A stretch of 45,032 bases of DNA, taken from NCBI GenBank assembly GCA_946886565.1, contig CAMPIX010000018.1, positions 1-45,032 on the forward strand, given 5' to 3'. The translations under genes were made by a program, and so were the position numbers. The notes beneath the pieces are model-generated. The model was not told the origin of the DNA. It saw nothing but the letters and a program-made list of their open reading frames with translations, and did no database searches. The DNA is from an uncultured Altererythrobacter sp. Lineage in GTDB: Bacteria > Pseudomonadota > Alphaproteobacteria > Sphingomonadales > Sphingomonadaceae. Position 1 is the first letter of the stretch. Each line of letters begins with the position of its first letter. Shown piece after piece: positions 17,643 through 26,198 of the stretch.

Positions 17643-18520
17643 GGATAGCTCACCGTGTTCGGCTTTTGGGGAATGGGGATGAATTCCTTGTCGTCGCCCG
17701 GCACCTTGGCAAACCGGCCGTCCTTCCAGTCGTGCTTCGCCTGGTTGATCCGGTCGCGGCTCGAGCTGACGAAGTTCCACCAGACATGGCGTTTGGTCGA
17801 GAAAGCTTCGCCGCCGAGAAGCATGACGCGCCCGCCGCGCTCGCTGGACAGTCTCATGTCGGCGCCGGGCCTGAGAACCGTCAGTTCGTAGAGCCCCAGC
17901 GGCTGGCCATCGACGCTCGCCTCGCCGCCGACCAGCATTACCGCGCGTTCTTCCGCCTGTGTGTCGATCGGCAGCGAACCCGACCCGGCGAGCACGATCT
18001 CGGCGTAGATCGTATCGGCATGCGTGGTGGTCGCCGCGCGCCTGCCCCACAGCTCGCCCATGACGACGATCGCCTTGGCACACTTGTCCTCGACCACGGG
18101 AAGGTCGGTCTGCGCCTCGAACGCCGGATCGATCTCCTCCTGTCCATCGGGGAGCGCGAGCCAGGTCTGCATGCCGTAGAGCCTCGCGCCCTTCTCGCGC
18201 TCGTCCTTCGGACTGCGCTCCGAATGCACGATTCCGCGTCCGGCGGTCATCAGGTTGACTTGCCCGGGGCGGATCGTGGCGAAGCTGCCGATGCTGTCGC
18301 GGTGGTCGATGGCCCCCTCGAACAGCCAGGTGACCGTGGCGAGATTGATATGCGGATGCGGCCGCACGTCCATCCCCGCGCCGATGTCGAGCTGCGCCGG
18401 GCCGAACTGGTCGACGAAGATGAACGGCCCGACCATCGTCCGCTCGCGCGCGGGGATCGCGCGGCGCACCTCGAACTGGCCGAGATCGTGCGCGACGGGG
18501 GTGATGATTTGTTCGATCAT
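17639..18520 (-). CDS. Pirin family protein
   Basis: 293-residue two-cupin protein. The metal ligands of the N-terminal cupin are present: H55 and H57 in RPHPHINL, H99 and E101 in VHSERSP. Bacterial pirins are iron proteins, some with quercetin dioxygenase activity, others acting on metabolic enzymes by contact. It overlaps the GST stop and the SDR start by 4 bp each. The C-terminus has a pirin_C-type half ending FIPIPQKPNT. Confidence 0.93.
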   Translation of the reverse strand: MIEQIITPVAHDLGQFEVRRAIPARERTMVGPFIFVDQFGPAQLDIGAGMDVRPHPHINLATVTWLFEGAIDHRDSIGSFATIRPGQVNLMTAGRGIVHSERSPKDEREKGARLYGMQTWLALPDGQEEIDPAFEAQTDLPVVEDKCAKAIVVMGELWGRRAATTTHADTIYAEIVLAGSGSLPIDTQAEERAVMLVGGEASVDGQPLGLYELTVLRPGADMRLSSERGGRVMLLGGEAFSTKRHVWWNFVSSSRDRINQAKHDWKDGRFAKVPGDDKEFIPIPQKPNTVSYP

Positions 18521-19224
18521 GCGTCGTCGAGCTCCGGATAGTGGCGGAAGATGCCGTCGGCGTTCAGCGCGATGCAGCGGTCCGAGGCGCGGTAGACGGC
18601 GACACCCTCGATCTCGCCCACCGCCGCATGGCAGGCGCGCAGGCACGGATAATCGCCTTCGATCGCCGCCACCCGTTTGGGGAACATGTAGCGCAGCCCC
18701 TCGACGAGCTGGAACAGCGAGGTGTCGACGTGGCTCCACTTGCCGCCGAGAACGAAGGGAGGGTCGTTGGCGCCGAGCGCCTCCTCGAAATAGCCGAGGA
18801 ACTTCGGCAGGCGCTCTTCGCGGAAATGGCGCGCGGCCTGCCGCGCCGCATCCTTCTGGTCCGCGTAGTAGAGGCTGCCGGCGATTGGATGATGGACCGC
18901 GTGGACCTCGGCGACCATATCGCTGATCGTCAGCTGAAGCATTATCAGCTCGAGATCGCGGTCGAGCTCGCCCGCGCCAAGATCGTGGCGGTCGGCGAGC
19001 CAGGCGAGGATGTGCGCGACTTGCGCGATCGCGAAGTCGCCGTGAACGAGGTAGGGCGGGGCGAAGGGGCGGATGCCGCTGCGCGCCTCGAGATCGGCGG
19101 AGAGCGCCGCGGCGCCCTTCTCGCGCGCCATGTCGCGGTATTCGATCCCGCCCGCCTCGAGCGCCAGCCGGACGAACTCCCCACGCCCGGGAATGCTCGG
19201 CCAGTACCAGAGCTCGTAGGCCAC
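18517..19224 (-). CDS. Glutathione S-transferase-like protein
   Basis: 235-residue GST-fold protein: N-terminal thioredoxin-like domain with YWPSIPGRGEFVRLALE (tyrosine/serine region of the glutathione site) and an all-helical C-terminal domain with WSHVDTSLFQLVEGL. The usual cis-proline motif appears as APPYLVHG. GTG at 19224 is the start; it shares one base with the bolA stop (TAGTG). The substrate is unknown. It lies between bolA and pirin in a tight operon, which hints at redox or electrophile handling. Confidence 0.88.
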   Translation of the reverse strand: MAYELWYWPSIPGRGEFVRLALEAGGIEYRDMAREKGAAALSADLEARSGIRPFAPPYLVHGDFAIAQVAHILAWLADRHDLGAGELDRDLELIMLQLTISDMVAEVHAVHHPIAGSLYYADQKDAARQAARHFREERLPKFLGYFEEALGANDPPFVLGGKWSHVDTSLFQLVEGLRYMFPKRVAAIEGDYPCLRACHAAVGEIEGVAVYRASDRCIALNADGIFRHYPELDDA

Positions 19225-19499
19225 TACTTGCCGCCCGGCGCGAAGGCGCGGATCGCGAGCGCGTGGACCCGGTCGCCGGGAATGTCGCCCAGCGCGGCGT
19301 TGACCATGCGCTGGCGCGCGAGCCGGCTCTTCCCGTCGAACGCGGGGCTTTCGATCGCGACGGTAAAGTGGGATTCGCCGCTGCCGTCGTCGCCCGCGTG
19401 GCCGCGGTGCTTCCCGCTGTCGTTGATCACCTCCAGCCGCGTTGGCGCAAAGGCTCGGGTGAGCAGCGATTCGATTTCGGTTTGCAACGGGGTCGTCAT
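19224..19499 (-). CDS. bolA: BolA family protein
   Basis: 91-residue BolA/IbaG-type protein; such proteins pair with monothiol glutaredoxins in iron-sulfur cluster handling. The RLEVINDSGKHRGHAG loop, SHFTVAI strand, SRLARQRMVNAALGDI helix and closing VHALAIRAF strand are all seen. ATG at 19499 starts the usual N-terminus; another ATG at 19535 would add 12 residues. It is divergent from the J-domain gene, an arrangement conserved next to cobS/cobT in many alphaproteobacteria. Confidence 0.93.
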   Translation of the reverse strand: MTTPLQTEIESLLTRAFAPTRLEVINDSGKHRGHAGDDGSGESHFTVAIESPAFDGKSRLARQRMVNAALGDIPGDRVHALAIRAFAPGGK

Positions 19500-19550
19500 G
19501 GTCGCGGTTTGGGGGTTCCCATCGGGGTTGTCCATGCCAATACTAAAGAG

Positions 19551-20144
19551 GTGAAGCAGACGAAGTTCCACGGGCGATACGAAGCGAGCGGGCGCAGGTG
19601 CGAGATGCCGGGATGCGGCGAGGCGGGCGAGTTTCGCGCGCCCGGCGCGCAGGGCAACTCGTTCGACGGGCCGGGCGACTGGCGCTGGTTCTGCCTCGAT
19701 CACGTGCGCGCGTTCAATTCGGATTACGACTGGTTCGAGGGGATGAGCGCCGAGGAAATCCTCCACGCGCAGGCGCCGGGCGCCGGCTGGCGCACCGAGA
19801 GCCCGGCGTTTAGCGCGGCCGGTGCGGTCGACGGCATGCCGCGCTGGGCCGATTTCGACGATCCGCTCGACGCGATCGCAGCGCGCGCGGGCGGTATCCG
19901 GAGCCGTGCCGAGCGCGAGGCGCGAATGGCGATGGACGGGAGATTCAGCCGCGAGGAGGCGCGCGCGCTCGAGACGATGGGGCTCGGCCTCGACATCGAC
20001 CACCGGCTGTTGCGGCGGCGCTACTCGGAGCTCGTCCGCCGCTACCACCCCGATCGCAACGGCGGCGACCGCAAGTTCGAGGCGCGCCTCGGCCGCGTGG
20101 TCGAGGCCTACCAGTTGCTCAGGAAAAGCGCGGCGATTTCCTAG
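19551..20144 (+). CDS. C-terminal J-domain protein
   Basis: 197-residue co-chaperone-like protein with the J domain at its C-terminus: helix II/III around RRRYSELVRRYHPDRNGGD, with the Hsp70-stimulating HPD. The N-terminal part carries CEMPGCGEAGEFRAP and WFCLDHVRAFN, a Cys/His set that could bind zinc. Start is uncertain: GTG 19551 (MKQTKFHGRYEAS) is chosen because the reading further upstream overlaps bolA and its likely regulatory gap. It is paired divergently with bolA. Its TAG interlocks with the stop of the convergent GFA gene. Confidence 0.85.
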   Translation: MKQTKFHGRYEASGRRCEMPGCGEAGEFRAPGAQGNSFDGPGDWRWFCLDHVRAFNSDYDWFEGMSAEEILHAQAPGAGWRTESPAFSAAGAVDGMPRWADFDDPLDAIAARAGGIRSRAEREARMAMDGRFSREEARALETMGLGLDIDHRLLRRRYSELVRRYHPDRNGGDRKFEARLGRVVEAYQLLRKSAAIS

Positions 20145-20491
20145 AACGAGGCCCCGTCGACTTGCGTGATCTCGAGCTTCTCCAGATCGCATTCGGCGAC
20201 GCAGCGCAAGTTGACCGCAACCATCCCGCTTCCGCCGGAGCCCGTGCCCGTGGCGAACGGCGAGCAACCGCAATCGGCGCAGAAGTGGTGATGGATCGCC
20301 CGCTTGTTGAACCGATAATCACCGAGCTTGCCTGCGGATGCGTCGATCTTCGCTTCGGTCGCGGGGACGAAGTGCAGCAAGCTTCCCTTCCGGCGGCACA
20401 TCGAGCAATTGCAGCTTATCGCCTTCGTCGGCATCTCGCCTTCGATCGTCGCCCCGATCGCGCCGCAATGGCAGGTGCTTGCATAGCTCAT
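20141..20491 (-). CDS. GFA family zinc protein
   Basis: 116 residues, formaldehyde-activating enzyme/centromere protein V fold. The two zinc sites are visible: C7 and C9 in CHCG, C27/C29/C32 in SCNCSMC, and a second set in FCADCGCS. Named after glutathione-dependent formaldehyde activation, though most members have no shown activity. Its ATG overlaps the preceding GST stop by 4 bp, and it is the last gene of the co-directional enzyme block. Confidence 0.92.
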   Translation of the reverse strand: MSYASTCHCGAIGATIEGEMPTKAISCNCSMCRRKGSLLHFVPATEAKIDASAGKLGDYRFNKRAIHHHFCADCGCSPFATGTGSGGSGMVAVNLRCVAECDLEKLEITQVDGASF

Positions 20492-21120
20492 GATTGCTTT
20501 TCTTGTGCTTCGGCGATCAGCTTGCCGTCGATCGCCTTGCCTGCCTGATAGGCCTCGCGCGCCCGGCAGCGCTCCGCGTAGGCCTTGAAGGCGTCACGTT
20601 CGGGAATCGAGCCGAACTGCAGACCCCAGTCGACTGCGCTGCCGACATAGACGTCGGCCATCGTGAAGCGCTCGCCGCAGACATAGCCGCGCCCCGCCAG
20701 CCAGTCGTCCAGCGCATCGATGGCGCGATCGAAGCTGCCGAAGCCGGCCATGCCTTCGCGCCCGGCCGGCACGTTCCAGCCCATCGCCTTCGCGGTCACC
20801 GCCTGCTCGAGCGGTCCCGCCGCGAATAGCAGCCAGCGGAAATAGTCGGCCTTCTCGTGCGCGCCGGGCAAGAGGTCGGGCGCGCTCATTTCGGCGAGGT
20901 AGTGGCAGATCGCCGCCGCCTCGGTCACCACGTGGTCGTGTCCGCCGTGATGGTGGACGATCGTCGGCACCTTGCCCATCGGGTTCGCTTTCAGGAACGC
21001 AGCGGGCTTTTCCTGCCAGTCGACGAGTACCTGCTGGTAATCGGCCTTCGCCTCGTGCAGCGCCCAGCGCGCGATCTGCCCACGGCTCATCGGGTTGGTG
21101 TAGAACGTGTACTCGGCCAT
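20488..21120 (-). CDS. Glutathione S-transferase
   Basis: 210-residue GST: NPMSRGQIARWAL at the glutathione site, NPMGKVPTIV with the cis-proline, EAAAICHYLAE for the gamma-glutamyl contact, and a C-terminal helical domain with GERFTMADVYVGSAVDWGLQF cut by a typical N-capping box. Substrate is unknown. It is coupled to the GFA gene by an ATGA overlap and separated from the SRPBCC gene by 72 bp, the second widest gap in this run, so a second promoter may sit there. Confidence 0.93.
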   Translation of the reverse strand: MAEYTFYTNPMSRGQIARWALHEAKADYQQVLVDWQEKPAAFLKANPMGKVPTIVHHHGGHDHVVTEAAAICHYLAEMSAPDLLPGAHEKADYFRWLLFAAGPLEQAVTAKAMGWNVPAGREGMAGFGSFDRAIDALDDWLAGRGYVCGERFTMADVYVGSAVDWGLQFGSIPERDAFKAYAERCRAREAYQAGKAIDGKLIAEAQEKQS

Positions 21121-21192
21121 CGCGAATCACTCCCGTTGAGCAAGAACATTGTGTGAACAAATCCTACAAGTCAACCGCTTGCACAGCGGGTC

Positions 21193-21642
21193 CTAGCCGC
21201 CTTCGCACAGCACCTTGAGCTGATCCGCGCAAGCGCCCCAGCCTCCTTCGAAGCCCATCTCCTCGTGCTGTTTGCGCGCTTCGTCGGTCCAGTGGCGGGC
21301 GCGGGCGGTGTAGCGCGTGCCGCTCCCCTCGGGCTCGATCTCCCACATGCCGACCATGAACGGGCCGGAGGGCTCGAAATCGCCGGTCACAGCGTCGGTG
21401 GTCACGAAGCGGCGACCCTCGTCGTAGGCGAGATAGATCCCGTTCTGCGGCATCTTCTCGCCGTCGGGGCCGTGGAAAGTCATCTCGCAGCGGCCGCCGG
21501 GGCGGCGCTCCGCGTGGTCGATCTCGGCGCGCCATGGCGCCGGGCACCACCATTCCTCCTGGCGGTTGACCATCGTGTCCCATACCTCGTGAGGCGGGGC
21601 GTCGATGAAACGGGTGACGCTGAGTTCGTTGGCATCGCTCAT
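21193..21642 (-). CDS. SRPBCC (AHSA1-type) protein
   Basis: 149-residue START-like ligand-binding protein of the AHSA1 group: FIDAPPHEVWDTM at the first strand/helix, the PGGRCEMTF strand and a C-terminal helix GFEGGWGACADQL. Members bind hydrophobic small molecules; many lie beside VOC, RibD-C and DUF1428 genes, as here. ATG at 21642 follows an AAGGA ribosome site. A longer in-frame reading overlaps the neighbouring GST and is not supported. Confidence 0.92.
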   Translation of the reverse strand: MSDANELSVTRFIDAPPHEVWDTMVNRQEEWWCPAPWRAEIDHAERRPGGRCEMTFHGPDGEKMPQNGIYLAYDEGRRFVTTDAVTGDFEPSGPFMVGMWEIEPEGSGTRYTARARHWTDEARKQHEEMGFEGGWGACADQLKVLCEGG

Positions 21643-21665
21643 CGGACAATCCTTTTCTGGTGGAC

Positions 21666-22343
21666 TCAGTCGCGGTCTGGCGCGCCGGGCGGGAAGAACG
21701 CGCGGTAAGGCCGGGCGTCGTCGACGCACCGCGCGACGGCGGGCAGGGCGAGCACTTCGGCCCGCAGCGCGGCGAGGCGCGGGCAGTCTTCGGGAATGCG
21801 CTCGATCCAGTCGGCATAGAACAGCGACGGCGCGGCGGCGCAGGTGACGAGCGAGACATGCGGCGGCAGCGTGTTGGCGCCGAGCCACCGCTCGAGCCAG
21901 GCATAGGCGCGCCGCAGTGCAGCCTTGGCGGCGGCGATCTCCGGTGCGAACGGCTCCTCGCGCAGGCCGCCGCCGCCGGGATCGTCCTTGTCGACGAAAT
22001 AGGCGGCCATCACCCGCTGCATGTTGCCCATCACGTAGTTGTCGAACACCCGGTCGAGCATCCGCGCGACGACGGCCGCGGCCGGGTCGGCGGGGATGAG
22101 CGGGGCGGGGCCGGGGTGGTGCACCGCGAGATATTCGACGATGCTGGTCGCCTCGACCACCACTGCGTCGCCGTCGACGAGCACGGGAAACTGCCCCGAA
22201 GGGTGCGCCTTGCCGGTGAAGCTTTCGAACTTCGGCACCGACATGTCGATCTCGCGAAACGTGAACTCGGTGCCGTTGGCGTAGAGCGGGATCAGCGCCT
22301 TCCAGGTGTAGGACGAGAACGGATGACCGTGCAGTTCCAGCAT
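21666..22343 (-). CDS. Glutathione S-transferase
   Basis: 225-residue GST: HGHPFSSYTWKAL at the glutathione site, HPSGQFPVLVDGD with the cis-proline and EATSIVEYLAVHH. The C-terminal domain ends in LPAVARCVDDARPYRAFF. ATG at 22343 shares one base with the stop of the preceding RibD-C gene (TGATG), so it is translationally coupled. Substrate is unknown. Confidence 0.93.
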   Translation of the reverse strand: MLELHGHPFSSYTWKALIPLYANGTEFTFREIDMSVPKFESFTGKAHPSGQFPVLVDGDAVVVEATSIVEYLAVHHPGPAPLIPADPAAAVVARMLDRVFDNYVMGNMQRVMAAYFVDKDDPGGGGLREEPFAPEIAAAKAALRRAYAWLERWLGANTLPPHVSLVTCAAAPSLFYADWIERIPEDCPRLAALRAEVLALPAVARCVDDARPYRAFFPPGAPDRD

Positions 22344-23017
22344 CACCAGCTCCCCTCTTTCATCCGCGCCTGCCGAGCGATCTCGCGTTCGCTCGTGACC
22401 GGGATCGGCGCTTCGTCGGGGTAGGGCGGCAGCGCGCCGCCGGGCCGGTAGGTGGCGATCACGGTGCCCTTGTCGGTAACCTTGTGGTCGATCATCTCGA
22501 GCTTGCCGACCGGCGTCTCGTCGCCGAACAGCCGCTTGCCCGTGCCGAGCGTCACCGGATAGGTCATCAGCGTCAGCGTATCGATCAGCCCGGCGGCGAG
22601 CAGGCCGGGGTAGATCGTGCTCGAACCCTGGATGACGAGGTCGGGCCCGTCGCCCGCCTTGAGCTGCGCAACGTCTTCGATCCCGCCAAGGCGATGGCTG
22701 TTCCGCCATTCGAGCGGTCGCTCGCCGCGCGTGAGAACGTATTTGGCCGCACGGTCGAACGCTTCGCCCATCGGCTCGTTCTCGCCCTCGGCATAGGGCC
22801 AGTAGGCGGCGAAGATGTCGTAGGTCCGCCGCCCGAGCAGGAGGTCGTAATCGCCCGAGAACAGCGTGCCGAGCGTGGGTTCGATACCCTCGTCCCACAG
22901 CTTGAACACCCAGCCGCCCTGGTCGAAGCCTCCCATCGTGTCCTCGGTCGGGCCGCCGGGCGCCTGCATCACGCCGTCGAGCGAGACGAAGGCACCGGCC
23001 CTGATCTTGCGCGGCAC
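22343..23017 (-). CDS. RibD C-terminal / dihydrofolate reductase-like protein
   Basis: 224-residue member of the RibD-C (DHFR-fold) reductase family: AFVSLDGVMQAPGG at the N-terminus, LLLGRRTYDIFAAYWP, VIQGSSTIYPGLLAAGLID and LTYPVTLGTGKRLFGD-like strands in the expected order. Probably an NADPH-dependent reductase of unknown substrate; not a housekeeping folA. The start is GTG at 23017, 4 bp after the VOC stop. The last 30 residues (PDEAPIPVTSEREIARQARM) are an uncommon basic tail. Confidence 0.9.
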   Translation of the reverse strand: MPRKIRAGAFVSLDGVMQAPGGPTEDTMGGFDQGGWVFKLWDEGIEPTLGTLFSGDYDLLLGRRTYDIFAAYWPYAEGENEPMGEAFDRAAKYVLTRGERPLEWRNSHRLGGIEDVAQLKAGDGPDLVIQGSSTIYPGLLAAGLIDTLTLMTYPVTLGTGKRLFGDETPVGKLEMIDHKVTDKGTVIATYRPGGALPPYPDEAPIPVTSEREIARQARMKEGSW

Positions 23018-23021
23018 CGGC

Positions 23022-23498
23022 TCAAGCCCCCCGCCGCGCGGCGTCGATCGCGGCGACGTCGATCTTCTGCATCGTCATCATCGCCTCGAACGCGCGCTGC
23101 GCTTCCTCGCCGCCCGCGGCCATCGCCTCGGTCAGCGTGCGCGGGGTGATCTGCCAGCTGAGGCCCCACTTGTCCTTGCACCAGCCGCAGGCGGATTCCT
23201 GCCCGCCGTTGCCGACGATCGCGTTCCAGTAGCGGTCGGTCTCGGCTTGATCCTCGGTCGCGATCTGGAACGAGAACGCCTCGCTCTGCTGGAACGTCGG
23301 CCCGCCGTTGAGACCGATGCAGGGGATTCCGCATACCGTGAATTCGACGGTAAGCACGTCGCCCGCCTTGCCCGAGGGAAAGTCCGACGGCGCCTTGCGC
23401 ACCGCGGTCACCTCGCTATCGGGGAAGGTCGCTGCGTAGAACTTCGCGGCCTCTTCGGCATCGCGGTCGAACCACAGGCAGATCGTGTTCTTGTTCAT
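23022..23498 (-). CDS. PhnB-like VOC protein
   Basis: 158-residue vicinal-oxygen-chelate protein of the PhnB/3-demethylubiquinone methyltransferase-like group: ICLWFDRDAEEAAKFY at the start, FTVCGIPCIGLNGGP in the core and KWGLSWQITP at the end, as in this family. The metal ligands of true glyoxalases are not clearly kept, and no enzyme activity is claimed. GAGGAGAAG precedes ATG 23498. Confidence 0.92.
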   Translation of the reverse strand: MNKNTICLWFDRDAEEAAKFYAATFPDSEVTAVRKAPSDFPSGKAGDVLTVEFTVCGIPCIGLNGGPTFQQSEAFSFQIATEDQAETDRYWNAIVGNGGQESACGWCKDKWGLSWQITPRTLTEAMAAGGEEAQRAFEAMMTMQKIDVAAIDAARRGA

Positions 23499-23509
23499 CG
23501 TTCTTCTCC

Positions 23510-24310
23510 TCAACGCAGGCGAGGGCCGACCAGTCCGAACTGGGCGCCCGCCGGATCGCCGCAGTGGACCGCGAATTCGCCGCCGGGGATTTGCATGATC
23601 TCGCCGAGCAATTGCCCGCCGTAGCCGGTGACAGCGCTTGCCGCGCGGTCGATGTCGTCGGCTCCGAAGTAATAGGTCCACACTGAGTTCGGCACGTCGG
23701 GCATCTTGGGCATGATCGCGCCGATCACCCCGTCGCCGCGATGGATGAACAGATAGTCGCCCATCTCGCCCATCGGCATCTTGTCCTTCTGCTCCCACCC
23801 GAACAGCCCGGTGTAGAGCGCGACCGCGGCGGCGGGGTCGGCCGTCTGAAGCTCGTTCCAGCGCACCCGTTGCGGCTGTTCGTAATCGAACACGTCGCTC
23901 TTCGCGTCGGGATCGCGGGGCGGTGGGGTGGGCGTCATGAGGTAGAAAAGCGCGCCCTGCGGATCGCCGACCATAGCCATCCGGCCCACGCCCGGCATGT
24001 CGAACGTGGGCATGTGCAGTGCGCCGCCCGCCTCTACGATCCGCGCCACTGCCACGTCGACGTCGGGCGTGTGTATGTAGCCGAGCCAGCCTGCCGGATT
24101 TCCCGCCATCTCGCCCGAGAGCGTGAATACGCCGCCCTGTTCCTTGCCGTCGGAACGGCGGATCATGCGGTATTCGCCGCCGTTGGGCAGGCTTTCGCCC
24201 GCGTCGTCGATCGTCCAGCCGACGACCTCGCGATAGAAATTCCTGGCACCGGCTGGGTCGGGGGTCATCAGCTCGTACCAGATGAAGGCGCCTCGATCTT
24301 GGGCCATCAT
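23510..24310 (-). CDS. Two-domain VOC (glyoxalase-like) protein
   Basis: 266 residues made of two VOC modules: the first opens with WYELMTPDPAGARNFY, the second, near residue 140, with WNELQTADPAAAVALY, each followed by a GW or GYG turn. This tandem layout is that of the 27-kDa antigen/hydroxylase group. It overlaps the upstream GST by 4 bp (start ATG 24310, with a second ATG next to it) and has AGGGAGA upstream. Ligand is unknown. Confidence 0.92.
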   Translation of the reverse strand: MMAQDRGAFIWYELMTPDPAGARNFYREVVGWTIDDAGESLPNGGEYRMIRRSDGKEQGGVFTLSGEMAGNPAGWLGYIHTPDVDVAVARIVEAGGALHMPTFDMPGVGRMAMVGDPQGALFYLMTPTPPPRDPDAKSDVFDYEQPQRVRWNELQTADPAAAVALYTGLFGWEQKDKMPMGEMGDYLFIHRGDGVIGAIMPKMPDVPNSVWTYYFGADDIDRAASAVTGYGGQLLGEIMQIPGGEFAVHCGDPAGAQFGLVGPRLR

Positions 24311-24957
24311 GCAGTCTCCCTTTCCCTGTGTTCGTCCGCCGCCGCGAAGTGGGCGAGCTGGTCGGCATGCGCCTTCGCGAAGGCCGGGCGTGCTGTAATG
24401 CGCGCGACATAAGCTTCGGTCGCGGGGCGTTCGCCGTGCGCGCGCAGCCGGGCGACGCGCAGCACGTCCGCCATCAGCAGATCGGCGACGGTGAAGCGGT
24501 CGGCTGCGAGCCATTCGCGCTCGGCCAAGACGGCTTCGAGCTGACCGAGGCGGCTATCCAGCCAGCCGGTCAGTCCGTTATCCTCGTTGTCCGTGATCGT
24601 CAGGAACCACCACGGGACGGAAACCATCTCGATCGAGTTGAGCGCGGCGAGCGTCCATTCGAGCACCGCCGCCTCGCCGGCCGGATCGTGCGGCATCAGC
24701 GTCTCGCTCTTGCGCGCCAGATGGAGCAGGCCCGCACCGCTCTCGAACAGCCGGACCTCGCCGTCTTCGAGCATCGGCACCTGGCCGAACGGCTGACGGT
24801 CGAGATGGTTGGTCTCGCGCCCGTCGAACGGCACCGTGCGGACGGTGTAGGGCAGGCCCGCTTCCTCGCAGGCCCAGCGCAGCCGGAAGTCGCGCACGAA
24901 GCCGCGCGGGCCCTCCGGCACCCAGTCGTAGGTCCAGATGGTCACTGGCTGGGCCAT
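24307..24957 (-). CDS. Glutathione S-transferase
   Basis: 216-residue GST with DWVPEGPRGFVRDFRLRW at the glutathione site, the QPFGQVPMLEDG cis-proline motif and ESGAGLLHLARK. The C-terminal helix carries ADRFTVADLLMADVL. GGAGGT, inside the end of the DUF1428 gene, lies at good spacing from ATG 24957; the intergenic gap is only 5 bp. Confidence 0.93.
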   Translation of the reverse strand: MAQPVTIWTYDWVPEGPRGFVRDFRLRWACEEAGLPYTVRTVPFDGRETNHLDRQPFGQVPMLEDGEVRLFESGAGLLHLARKSETLMPHDPAGEAAVLEWTLAALNSIEMVSVPWWFLTITDNEDNGLTGWLDSRLGQLEAVLAEREWLAADRFTVADLLMADVLRVARLRAHGERPATEAYVARITARPAFAKAHADQLAHFAAADEHRERETA

Positions 24958-24962
24958 CGCGC

Positions 24963-25331
24963 TCAGACCTCCTGCCACACCAGCGGCTCGAACCCGCCGT
25001 AGACCATGCGCTTGCCGTCGAACGGCATGTCGCTGCCGTCTTCCGCGCCGAATTCGTCCATGCGCGGATCGGACATCATCTTTTCCTGGCCCGCATCGGC
25101 GGTCGCCTTGTCGTCCCAGGTGACCCACGAGAAGACGATCTTCTCGCCTTCCTCGCACTTGACCGCGCGGCGGAAATCGGTGGTCTTGCCGTCGGGCACG
25201 TCGACCTCCCAGCATTCGACCTGCGATTTCGCGCCGTAGTCCTTGGCGATCGCCCAGAATTTCTCGGCGACTTCCTTGTAGGCCTGCTTGTTGCCCTCGG
25301 GCACGGCGAGGATGAATCCGCTCACGTACAT
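24963..25331 (-). CDS. DUF1428 family protein, single domain
   Basis: 122-residue ferredoxin-like alpha/beta protein of DUF1428, a family with no agreed function. It keeps the family start GFILAVPEGNKQAYKE, the W-E-V-D-V-P-D-G-K-T-T-D-F strand and the closing MPFDGKRMVYGGFEPL. AAGGAGAG precedes ATG 25331. A paralogous two-domain gene sits 53 bp upstream, so three copies of this domain are translated in succession. Confidence 0.92.
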   Translation of the reverse strand: MYVSGFILAVPEGNKQAYKEVAEKFWAIAKDYGAKSQVECWEVDVPDGKTTDFRRAVKCEEGEKIVFSWVTWDDKATADAGQEKMMSDPRMDEFGAEDGSDMPFDGKRMVYGGFEPLVWQEV

Positions 25332-25384
25332 CGCAACTCTCCTTGGATTTCCGGTTGAGGAGGGAACGGGGCACCCCTTCCGCT

Positions 25385-26101
25385 TCAGGCGTCGACCAGC
25401 GGGCGGAAGCCGCCCCAGAACATGCGCTGCCCGTCGAACGGCATCTCGCCTTCGGGCTGCATGTCGGGGTCGGACATCATCGCTTCCCACGCCTTGTCGC
25501 GGGTCGGCTTGTCGGGCCATTCGACGTAGGAGAAGATCACGCCTTCGCCATCCTCGGCCTTCACTGCGCGGGCATAATCGGTCACTTCGCCTTCGGGCAC
25601 GTCGTCCCCCCAGGCCTCGACCACGCGCACGGCGCCGAGATCGACGAATTTGTGCGCGACCTTCTGCGCCATCTTGCGATAGGCTTCCTTCCTGTCGGTC
25701 GGGACCGGCACGAGGTAGCCATCGGCATAACCGGGCTTGCCCGAGCCGCGCTCGTCGACGATGGCGTCGAAACCGCCGAAGATCATGCGTTTCCCGTCGA
25801 ATGGCATGGACTCGCCCATGGCCTGCATCCGCTCGTCGCTCATGATCTTCTCGTTGGCGGCGTCGCGGGTTGCCTTGTCGGGATACTCGAACCACGAGAA
25901 CACCACCGTCTCGTCGTCCTTCGCCTGCACCGCGCGATAGAAATCGGTCACTTTGCCGTGAGGCACGTCGTCCCCCCAGTTTTCAACCATGCGCGCGACG
26001 CCGAATTCTTTGAACAGCGGCACGGCGTCTGCGGCGTGCTTGCGATAGGCCTCTTCGTTCGCGGTGGGGACCGCGGCGACAAATCCTTCCAGGTAGGTCA
26101 T
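25385..26101 (-). CDS. Tandem DUF1428 fusion protein
   Basis: 238 residues containing two DUF1428 domains. The first (1-120) opens with GFVAAVPTANEEAYRK and closes MPFDGKRMIFGG; the second (from about 128) opens with GYLVPVPTDRKEAYRK and closes MPFDGQRMFWGG. Both keep the internal WGDDVP..K/EVTD..RAV strand. DUF1428 proteins are normally single-domain and probably dimerise, so the fusion may be a pre-formed dimer. ATG 26101 has GAGGAGAG upstream. Function is unknown. Confidence 0.92.
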   Translation of the reverse strand: MTYLEGFVAAVPTANEEAYRKHAADAVPLFKEFGVARMVENWGDDVPHGKVTDFYRAVQAKDDETVVFSWFEYPDKATRDAANEKIMSDERMQAMGESMPFDGKRMIFGGFDAIVDERGSGKPGYADGYLVPVPTDRKEAYRKMAQKVAHKFVDLGAVRVVEAWGDDVPEGEVTDYARAVKAEDGEGVIFSYVEWPDKPTRDKAWEAMMSDPDMQPEGEMPFDGQRMFWGGFRPLVDA

Positions 26102-26198
26102 TCCATACTCTCCTCGTGACTTTTCGCCGGCGAAATCGGCACGGTTGGTCAGGTCTTCGCGCCGTCGAAGGGAAAGACGGAGCGAAGCGGGGGATTCC

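Noticed and set aside
19500..20273. Upstream extension of bolA on the minus strand
   Set aside because: Overlaps the whole J-domain gene; real BolA homology begins near 19499.
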